DNA of 64,000 nucleotides from contig NW_019775658.1 in assembly GCF_001039355.2 (NCBI RefSeq), positions 389,846 to 453,845 on the forward strand, read 5' to 3'. The notes under the pieces were generated by a model. It had not been told where the DNA came from. It saw only the letters and a program-made list of their open reading frames with translations, and did no database searches. Below, one piece after another: positions 41,501-51,141 of the stretch (its first letter is position 1; the number at the start of each line of letters is the position of its first letter). The position numbers were made by a program, and so were the translations under genes. This DNA comes from Lingula anatina (Eukaryota; Brachiopoda; Lingulata; Lingulida; Lingulidae).

Positions 41501-41906
41501 GCTCTACTAGCCCTCAAGATCCTAGTCCAGGATATCATGGACTCCTTTTCCTTATACAGGATTTCTAGGAAGTACTGTTCAACAAAACACAAAGGCCAGT
41601 CGAGCTAGAAGTAAGACAGCAAGAACATGTCCAAGTTCCTCACAAAGAACCTCCTCTTCACAGGGTCGGTACTATCATCAGCGCTGTCCGCATGTCCGTC
41701 CATCATGGCAAGTGTTCCGTCTAGTGTGGAGGAAGAGGTTGGCTTGTAAGCAGTGCTGCCGCCACCACATGGAATATGAATGTGTCTGGAACCACGTGAT
41801 TCCACCATGTCCGCTACCACTGGCCACATAATCAACCTAACTTCACAGGGGGATCGCCAGGAAAGGAACCCACATAGACACTGCCTTTGGACTCATCTTC
41901 ATGAAT
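38528..41906. repeat. Long direct duplication B, second copy
   Basis: Near-identical to 35192-38526. It differs by scattered substitutions, homopolymer lengths and one 26-bp tandem duplication at 39201-39252 (units starting ATATTAA and ending CAGTTATA or TAGTTATA) that is single in the first copy. The differences look like two haplotypes of one locus. It includes the second copy of the CpG-rich patch (about 40250-41840). Confidence 0.9.
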
Positions 41907-44900
41907 GAGCTGGTTTTCATGCCTTTAAAAAACCTCCTAGAGATCTTTAATCCTTACACAAAAGATCCGCATGTTCTCTCCTCAGTCACCCTTGTGTGGA
42001 AAGAAGATATATTGACCCGGAGGTTAAACTCTTAGACGCATGTCCGTTAGAATTCAAATTACCGCGTATGCAACAGCCAGTCTCAGTACCAACGTCAGCC
42101 ATTACTTTAGTGCTTTAAAATAACTAGGACAGGAAAAAAAAACAATAAAATGAAAAATAATACAATGCTCCTGTATTGTGTAGATTAAGTTTGCAGCAGA
42201 GGTCAAGGCTTAAACTAAATATTACAAGACAAAAAATCAGGAACTAAAAAAAAACAAAAATGATAAACATCCAATGTTGGCACTTTATACAAATCCAGCA
42301 GTGGCTAGACTTAACACCAATGACAAAGAATGACAAAAGAAAAAAATTAATATTCAATATTCCTGCTAATAATAAATCTCAAATCCTTATGCATGACCCC
42401 ATCTACCCTTTTCACAATTCAGTTTCCCTGTCGTATTCAAGCTCTCATATATCAGTGACTCTCCCATCCATTAGCATGTGCCAATTATTCCCACCCAGGG
42501 CTCCTATATCTATTTGAATACCCAGGTTCTAGGATTGAAAATGGTTGTTTTGTCCCCTCTCTCTTTACTTGTTGTTCGCATCCCCTACCTGCCAGTCAGC
42601 GCCCTGTTTAGTGAACAAAAGCGAGCCTGAGAGCCTCAGACTGCCGTGAATGACCTGAATACTAAGGAGCTGACCTCTCAGCCTGTAGAAATAGGTCACT
42701 GTCTGGATGGCTGAAGAGATAGGACTGCAGGCAGGCAGACCAAAAATATGGGAAAACTTTACATGTTGAACGCCCTGAATGTGGACATCATGACTGGTTG
42801 ATGGTTCTACACAATACACTTATTTCTATTACCACTTCTAAAAACTTCAGTGATTTTAAACCACACAAATGAGGAAAATGTTGCAGGGCCAAAATGTCAC
42901 CAACCTCTTGGAATTTTTGGCCTGCACAGACTTGGACCTTTGGGGCAGTAAAATCATGCTGCACAGCAGACCTGGGCTCAAAGACCTACAATGTGTTCCT
43001 TTAGGACCAAATTTTGGTTTGCAATGCCCTGAACAGGAATAAGTCTAACCTTCACCTGAGGCATCCCCCAACTACATTATACCCATCTTTCAGTACCAAA
43101 CATAACATTTCCATCATTCTGTAACATGTTTGCAGGATATTCTTTGCTCATGGTGGTATAAGCTCAAAAGACAGACAGCAGGGGCAAGTATAAGTTTAAA
43201 AGAGAGAAACAAAAGGAGAACCTGAACCTGTAGTCTTTATAGTTTATGGTCAGGAGAAAGACCTTCCCATTGTAATATACCCAATCAGATAAAGATCAAC
43301 ATAATCAATGACAAACTTGTAAGAAGTATGCGATCATACATATAATATCATTTGAATTCATTTAATGACACTGATTTTTTTTTTCAAAACAAACCCTACC
43401 ACCTTCCCCCCCCCCTCCCCCTTGCTTTTGTATCCTTGGTTTTCCTGCCAGATGTTACTTCCACATTTAAAAAATTAAGGTCTGTGTCACACTAAATCAA
43501 TACAGTCAAGACAGGTTGTCATGAGTGTGTGTGTATGTGTTTTGTGCAAGTTGCTCTGCTTCACTCTTCAACCTGGCTGTGTTATATACATCCTCCCTGC
43601 TAGACCCTGGCACACTACTACCCAGGCAGACCCAGGTCACTGAACAAGGGAATAGGAAATCAATACACCATGCTAAACCATCCCTCTAAGATCTTCAGGG
43701 CCATGACCATGAGTATCTCTGGGCAGGGCATCCATGTCTTGGATCTAAAATAATGAACAGGTGCCCCTGAGGCTGGTTGGATAATGAGCTGTATATTGAT
43801 CTGCGTCTGTCTGCTGACCTCGGCTCTGTAAACAGATTAGGTTTGACCTCACAAGGTCAGCCAGACTATTGAAGTCTGAGTGCCGACTTGGGGCCCTCTG
43901 ACTATCAAATGGGGCACATAAAAGTGGATTTTTGCAATCAACACAGTCTTAATTTAAAGCTTGCTTGGCTTCTTATGTATGTGGCGAAGGCATTTGTGAC
44001 ATCCCCCTCCTTTTTTTCTTTTCATAAATGTCCCTGGCTTGTTTTAACAGGTCTGGTGGTTTACTTAGATGACAGAAGCCAGCTCTATTTTGTACTAGTC
44101 ATACATACCAGAGTCTAAGAGGAAAGACTGTGAAGCCTTTTCATAAAGCCAACCAATGAACAAAAATACATACAAGCACCTGTCATCATATAAACACTAT
44201 TCCAATAAGACTGATATGAAATATCAAAAAGACAGCTACCAAATAATTGGTGGGAAATGTTCCATTAAACTGATTTGATCAAATTTTCAATTATTTTTCA
44301 TTCATTGTTCATCTTTAAGTCATGTGTATCTTTCTGCAGCCCATCAAAATTTTAAGACACTTATCACAATGTAAATGCTTCAATGCCCAATAACTATAAT
44401 AAGTCATCATAACTTATTTTAAGGAAATAGTCTAACCAATCATAATTCCAACTTTTTTTTTTTTTTTGTAAAATCAGTCTTTTGTCTTTACATCCTGAAC
44501 ATCATACGCCAACTTCCTCATTGCACATTTCAAAATAATATATCCAATTATGTTGTTCAGGTCATATTGTTAACACCACACATTTCTAGCCGCCATAAAC
44601 CTCCAGGCACATGGTGTACTTTCTGCAGCATGACCTGTTATCAAACTGGTATGGTGTCTGCACCGTTTCCACTTCAACACCCTCAGGGTATTTTTATACA
44701 TTCTTAAAATTTATTCATATATTTTATCACTGATTGTCAATATTACTCCTGAAAGAGTACATAAACAACAAGTATAAAACAGATCAATTTTTATTTCTTA
44801 TATTTTTATCTTATTAATTCAGTCATTTGTTTATTTATTTATTATTTTATTTCTTAATCTTGCATAATTATATGGCAAGGAAACGATATTTGTTATCCAA

Positions 44901-46186
44901 GGAATTATTCACGGAAACAGTTAACATTTGGCATGGTCACGGTAAGCACTGTTAATTTGTTCCAAGCATAGTGCAAATGGACACCTATCCACTTATCTGA
45001 TTAGATTCAGACATCCTTACTGTTTCGTTCCAGCTGAAGGTAGTCATGTTTTCTTAGATAACTGTTACCTTCAGCCGATGCTGAACGTGTCATCTAACAG
45101 ATAAAATCAAATTGCAATAACAGGAATATATAATATTTGAGTGAGCTTCTTCCAAATGTGAAGAATGGTTTCCATAGAAATTCCCATCTTCCCTTGCCCT
45201 GCATATAGTCACAAAATACCGCACCAAGAAAATTTGAGCATGAAAATAGGCAAAAATAGGTATTCTTCTACTTATTTTCTTTGTTTGCAAATAACAACAG
45301 ATACCATAGACTTTAATTATTTTTTCAAAATTATTTCAAATACCACACACAGATGAAATTATTTTTTTCTGCCAACAATATTTTAGATATTATATATTTA
45401 CTGCAAGTATTCACCCCTGTTTGACTGACAGACCACAAAGTTTATCCCTGTGGAAGCCAGAGTCTAAAAAGGCTGCAGCTCAAGCAAGAAATGGATAATT
45501 TACAAAAGAATTTTTTTTAAATTTATTTATTTATTTACTAAGGAACCCAGAGGGGTGGTTCTTGCTATCCATCCAAACTAACAAGAAAAATTAAGTTTCT
45601 GCAAGGTTAGTTAGCATAAAAAACTTCTGTTAGCTTCACCCTCCAACAATACCCCAGGCTATACAGTTGGAATACAACAATGCATTTTCAACCATCCAAA
45701 CCTCTCAGTATCTTCAGTGGCATAAAACAGAAAAGTAAAAATACTAAAAAAAAAATTAAATGCCTTCATTTGATACGCAATCTGTCTGATGTTTGCCTTA
45801 GGGTGAATTCATAATTCTTCAAAATATAGGCATTTGACCATCTTTTCATATATCAAGACAGTGAAATAAGTGCAGGTACCTAGAAAACAATTGCATATCT
45901 CCAGGTGTGTGAACTTCAACTTACTGGCAGCATTTCCGGGCAACTTAGAGAGTACACAAATGACGCATAGTCTAGACTGGATCAATAGGGAAAGCTTTAT
46001 TTGTTACATTACCCTAGCAACTGTCCATCAAAACAGAGACTTATCTTTACACTTTAGGTCCAGAACCTTAAGAATTAAAATCATGTACCATATGGTACCT
46101 ATGTGTTTCTTTTATTCAACTTATGCAACCATTAACTTAATTTTTTACATAAACATTACAAAATAAATAAATAAAATGAACTATCA

Positions 46187-46188
<2 letters not shown>
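41907..46188. other. Non-coding stretch
   Basis: No gene is supported. A 61-codon frame on the plus strand (about 41849-42032), following a CTAACTTCACAG acceptor-like word, is open and reads as plausible protein, but its length is within chance for this composition and I recognise nothing in it. A short run of C at about 43405 and T-rich tracts are the only other notable features. Confidence 0.45.

Positions 46189-46248
<60 letters not shown>
46189..46248. repeat. (GT)n microsatellite
   Basis: An uninterrupted GT run of 60 bases. Reading frames through it (poly Cys-Val or Thr-His) are spurious. Confidence 0.98.
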
Positions 46249-46249
<1 letters not shown>

Positions 46250-46674
46250 GGCTGAAAATGGAGAGAGGAACTGTCAACAAAGTCATCTTGGCTAGTATTA
46301 TAATCAGACATGAGCCTAGGTTTAAAAAAAAATCTCTGAGCATTTATCACTGGACAAAACACATAACTGCCCGAGGATCTGTGGCTTCCTTAGTCCCATT
46401 AGAATTGAATTGTATATCTATGAAAGTCATGATTCTGGGGAAAAAAGTTCATGTGTATAATATACCATTTTGTCAATCACATTTTCACATATTACTTGGA
46501 TTTATGGGGATGAATATTAGTAAACTGATGTCCATTATTAATTTTTCTTTAAATTAATTCACATTAAACTAATTGTATAAAAAAGTACAAAAAAGGCAAA
46601 ACTTAGGTATTTTGTACCTTTTCCATAAAAGACCTACCCCTGTTGAAATAGTTAAGACACAGTGTACCACGACT

Positions 46675-46711
46675 GGGGAGTCGGATTTTCATACTGAAAA
46701 TCCGACTCCCC
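46675..46711. repeat. Perfect palindrome, 17-bp arms, 3-base loop
   Basis: GGGGAGTCGGATTTTCA at 46675-46691 is followed by TAC and then its exact reverse complement at 46695-46711. Degenerate versions of the same arm lie about 280 bp downstream: an imperfect palindrome at 46954-46986 and a single arm, GAGTCAGATTTTCAT, near 46989. This suggests a small fold-back element or a binding-site array. It stands about 700 bp upstream of the transposase start codon. Confidence 0.85.
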
Positions 46712-47194
46712 AACCCCCACCCACCCACACATACACACAAAATTTTGTGTTAAAATGATCATTAAATATCAAATAAATTGCTTTTTCACAGGGAGTCACT
46801 AGGTGGTAAAATACAGATTTCTAATTTCTTATTTTCTCATGTAATTTTTCACCTGCAAACTAACAAAATGTGCCATAGTATCCTCCATTTAGCATACTAT
46901 AAGATATAAGTCATATACTCAAATAAAATAAAGATTATGAAGTATTGTAGGGTGGAGTGTGGTTTTCATTATGAAATTTTTACTCCGAGAGTCAGATTTT
47001 CATGTTACAACAGGCCCGATTATTAACACAAGAAACAATATATCTCAACCTGACATTTTGGTTCATGTAATATTACCTGCCTGTGGCTTTGCTTTAAACT
47101 GGTATGGTCAGAATAAGCATTCAGGCAAGCCACAATGTATCAAGCCAGTTCATGTGTCTGGCCCAGCTACCTCTTTAAACAGCCAATCATCCAA

Positions 47195-47393
47195 TAAGGT
47201 CGCGCGACATGGTTATTTAAAGTAACAGCCCGGATTATCCACGCTGGCTCCGCAAGGTGGCGCCAGTGGTAGGCGGGCATCACAGTGACACGGCTCATAC
47301 AGACAACAGTGGCGAAGGTGTCAGGTGCTTTAAATATTTCCCTTGACAGTGATTATTTTTCATTTTATTCACGAATTTGGTATTTATACCGCA
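47195..47393 (+). promoter_or_regulatory. Probable promoter and leader of the transposase gene
   Basis: Directly upstream of the THAP start codon the sequence turns GC- and CpG-rich: GGTCGCGCGACATGG near 47200, and CGCAAGGTGGCGCCAG near 47252, which contains the palindrome TGGCGCCA. No classical TATA box at a fixed distance was identified. The left terminus of the element should lie in or just beyond this interval, but I found no terminal repeat. Confidence 0.4.
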
Positions 47394-50264
47394 ATGGTAC
47401 ATAAGCATTGTGCTTATGGCACCTGTAACAGCGACTCAAGGCACGCTGACAGGCCGCATATGGCAGGTGTTTTTTTCGTGCCATTTCCCAAACCAAAAAC
47501 GAATGTGGAGAAGTGCAAGCGGTGGGTTCATTTATGTGGAAGGCATGTGGAGCAGTTCAACATAGACAAGGTTTCTAAATACACCTTCTTGTGTAGCAAA
47601 CATTTTGTTGGTGGAAACGGGCCCACAGAGGAAAACCCTGATCCGATATCTGCACGAGCGTGTCCAGAACAAGTAAGTACATAAAACAGTAGGGCCCTGT
47701 GTTTTTACGGGTAGAGTCCTGAATAACACTACCGTTACCGATACTTTGAAGAATGCATCTTAATTATACATCCGGACAAAATGTAATACGATGCAATATT
47801 TATTAAAGACATAAAAAATAAAACAATTTTCTCAGAGAATTTTTAAAGGTGTAATATAATACTACGGGTTGGTTTTACCGATATATGCATTTCATATCAA
47901 ACAGGTGTCCAAGATAAACCGCCGTCAGAGAAAAGCCCCCAAGCAGAGAACATTTCAACTCAGACATACTGAGAAACTGGCAAAAAATGAGCAACTAGAG
48001 GTTGCTGAGGCTTTATTAGATTTGGGCAGAAATCGTCCGCCGACATGTCAAACCCCTGAAATCCATAAATTGTCTCTTGAGATCAGTAACGCTTTGCCAA
48101 GTCAAGAATCTGAACAAGAAATCACTCTGCAGGTAAGCTTAATTTTCTATTGGCGTTTTTGTTATTTAATCAACTAGGTTGTTAACTGGTAGCCCTTTTC
48201 ATAATATTAGTGACAAACTCTTTCAGATAACGATCTCACACTAAAAGCGGTGTAAGACCAGTTATCAGTGCTGTCATCTTTACCTGCCAGGTGGTTAGCT
48301 GGGCTTGTCATTTGAATGTGTTCACTTATTTAACCCTGCTTTTTTCGAAATTTTGATTTGATTTCCTAAACTCACATTTGTGACTGGCTTTTCGCCACAA
48401 TTACATATGGAATGAAAACGAAACTGTTTTGAGTAACACATTCCAGTGCAGGTTTTAGGCATTGTGCAATCTTCTGTTGTTCGGAATTATTTTAATAATT
48501 AAAATACCTTTCTTGCTTTTGACCATAAAAAATGTCACTTTCACTTGTAATGGTTTTACTTTTTCGGAGGAATTATTCACTGTCATGCATTTCAGTATCC
48601 GTCAACATGCCAAACCACTGAAATCCAAGATTTTGCCATTGACACCTTCAACGATCCGCCTTATCAAGAATCTGAACAAGGCAACGTTCGACAGGTATTA
48701 TTTAATCTCTAACATCGTTTTTGTGATTTTATCAACTGTGTTGTTTAGTGCCAGTCCTTTTCATGGGTACTATAGTAGCAAACTTCCTTAGAAAACCATC
48801 CAACACTAACAGCGGTGTAAGACCAGTTATCAGTGCTGTCATCTTTACCTGGCAGGTGGTTAGCTGGGCTTGTCACTTGACTGTGTCACTTGATTTACGC
48901 TGAATCAAAGTCGCTATTTAATTTTTTATTTTAAAAGTTTGATTTCTAATTTGCTTCTTTGTTGATGGCTTAACGCCAGCATAATAAATGAAATTAAAAT
49001 GACACTGTTTTAAAGAAAACGACGCAACTGCGGTTTTTAGTCATCGCGCCAATTTTATTTTAATATTAACACCTTTCTAAATTTAAGCAAGTAAAAGATA
49101 ACATTCACACATTTGATTGTTCTTCTTTGTGTAAGAATTAGTTTTTCATTTCAGTATCGCAGCTTCGGGGTACAGACAGATGACCTGTTATGCAACTGCA
49201 ACAAAGATGTGGAGACCACAGATGCCTCAGCACAGACCGTGTACACGAAATACGAACTCCAAGCAAAGATTGAGACCATAGCCCTAAAAAATGAACTAGT
49301 TCGTGCCCGGACTGTCGCCCCAACTAAAGCTTTCCAAGATAAGACAGACGCTCCTCTGCTGACAATTGATGGTATAAAGGATGATAAAAAGACATTCTTC
49401 TTTTTCACCGGTTTGGAGTATTTGCACTTTTTAGCCTTGTTTACTTTCCTCGGTCCGGCAGTTAATAATTTGACGTACTGGAACGGCAAATCAACAAACA
49501 AATTACCTAGCAGAAGAAAGACCAAACCCATTGATGAACTTTTCATGACACTGGTTCGGCTTAGGAGAGGTTATTCTTTTTTTAGTATGAGTTTTTTCTT
49601 TAAGTTATCACAGACAGTCATAAGGTCAATATTTACAACTTGGATTCAACTCCTTTATCATCATTTTAATGACTTACGACCCCAGATGTTTGCAGACCGT
49701 TCCACCTTGAGGCCATTTCTTCCTAAGTCGTTTAGAAGTTTCCAGAATGTCCGATGTTCAGTGGACTGTACCGAATTTTATGTCCAAATGCCGAAAGATT
49801 TCGCCCGACAAGGGAATTTATACTCTAGTTATAAGCATCATCACACTTTCAAATGTTGCATAGCGGTAGCCCCGAATGGTTCTGGTGTATTCGTTTCTCA
49901 TTTGTTTGAAGGGTCTATTAGTGACAGGGAAATTTTCAAAAAGTGTGGTATTTTAGATTATCTAAATCCTGGTGACATGATTCTTGTAGACCGTGGATTC
50001 ACCGTAAAGGACATTTTACAAGAATTACATGTTGATGTCAACATGCCAGCTTTTTTAAACGGCCGTGAGAGCCTCACTCCCCAGGAAGAACTTTTGACTA
50101 AACGATTGGCAAAGGCACGAATTCACGTTGAAAGATATAACGGCAGAGTGAAGAACTTTAAATTAATTTCAGGCACGATTCCTTTGAGTTTGGCTCCACT
50201 AGCCAGCCAGTCAGTATTTGTAGTATGCTGCTTGGTCAATTTTCAAGACCAGTTAGCTAAGTGA
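47394..50264 (+). CDS. THAP-domain DDE transposase (ISL2EU/Harbinger-related), four exons
   Basis: Predicted exons are 47394-47672, 47905-48132, 48596-48694 and 49155-50264. All junctions are phase 0 with GT donors and AG acceptors, giving about 571 aa. Residues 1-93 form a THAP zinc finger with C6, C11, C67 and H70, plus the conserved W44. A basic linker follows, then a likely coiled coil near 232-253, a Tnp_4-type helix-turn-helix at about 320-369, and a DDE_Tnp_4 catalytic domain from about 400. D406 (in SVDCTEF), D481 (in LVDRGF) and E528 (in HVERYNGRVKNF) form an apparently intact DDE triad. The protein should bind element ends through the THAP finger and cut and paste DNA in the nucleus. 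The ATG at 47394 is preferred because it opens directly onto the THAP motif. No stop or frameshift is seen. The convergent neighbour encodes a YqaJ nuclease. Exon 3 is a duplicate of the end of exon 2. Splicing is predicted, not observed. Confidence 0.88.
48041..49154 (+). repeat. Intragenic tandem duplication of exon end plus intron
   Basis: The 3' part of exon 2 with its following intron (about 48041-48595) is repeated as exon 3 with its intron (about 48603-49154), offset about 562 bp. The best conserved block is intronic, around GACCAGTTATCAGTGCTGTC at about 48258 and 48820. Coding parts match as TCQTPEIH against TCQTTEIQ and QESEQ against QESEQ. Both intron copies end in CATTTCAG. The copies have diverged, so this is old, and exon 3 keeps 33 whole codons. 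Confidence 0.88.
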
Positions 50265-51141
50265 TCTGTACAAACAAAACTCATAAGCATAATAATATTT
50301 CTATTATACCAGTGGTGCGTTTTATACATTTCAGTAAGGAAGTAAGCTGTGATGCTTATATATATTTGCAATTCTTCATCATTTTAAATGAAAACAGCCT
50401 TTCAATGCTATTATGCAATAACTGTATATAATAACTGGAGTTGTTTTGATTATCTGTTTATTTAGAAGAAATAATAAAAGGATATCATATTTGATATATA
50501 AAACAATGAGTTTATTCCTTTGGATGACTTCTCATATTTTTCTGAACATTTTATTATGAAAAATGATGCTTACTTTCGGACACATGCAAATACAACTGTA
50601 ATAAAACCCTCCAGATACATACAGATATACAGTACCAAAAAATTAAAATACCATCCAGACAATGACCACCAAGGAATTCATTATGCATAAAAGGGTTAAA
50701 ATATCACATATGTGTATGGAAGATATTTCTACCTGGCATTCAACATTCCTGAATTCTTCGTGAATTATTAAATTTGGACATTCATGTAACTTGGTTTGTT
50801 TGTTCTAGATGACATATATTAAATAGTTGTAAACGAGTCTCCCTCCCCCTCCAAATATTTTAATATTTTAGTCGGATTTGATGAATATATTGAAAAAAAA
50901 AGAAAAAAACCTAAAGACTTTTGCATTTTATATAAAGAATTTTTTTAATGCTAGGGTAACACTTGCTCTACCTGAATGCAACTATAAATACATATTTCAT
51001 CCCTTATTTTGCTATTAAATCAGTTTGTATCCTGGGACTGAAAGCATATTATTTACAAAGATCTAAGGATGGTTTACTACCAGTACTCATTTCAACAGTA
51101 CACATTTTTAGAATACACTTAACACACATTCTTTCAATACA
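50265..51141. other. Space between the convergent genes
   Basis: These 877 bp separate the two stop codons. The stretch is AT-rich without a supported gene, and should hold the 3' untranslated regions of both transcripts. Confidence 0.6.
50473..50478 (+). terminator. Candidate polyadenylation signal of the transposase gene
   Basis: AATAAA lies 209 bases after the transposase stop codon, the first canonical hexamer downstream. On the opposite strand, ATTAAA (plus positions 50943-50948) lies 195 bases beyond the stop of the convergent nuclease gene, and AATAAA (50511-50516) lies further on. The two transcripts would therefore end close together or overlap. Confidence 0.45.

Noticed and set aside
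31029-41906. Interpretation as a biological segmental duplication
   Set aside because: Boundaries coincide exactly with single Ns in both cases, which fits unmerged contig ends far better; kept only as an alternative to be tested.
42565-42819. 84-codon minus frame
   Set aside because: No recognisable domain and no convincing splice sites; length within chance expectation.
46189-46557. 122-codon frame starting in the (GT)n repeat
   Set aside because: Its first part is the translated microsatellite and the remainder has no domain.
47343-47393. N-terminal extension of the THAP exon from a TTG codon
   Set aside because: The first ATG at 47394 leads straight into the THAP motif, where THAP proteins normally begin; the extension is probably leader sequence.
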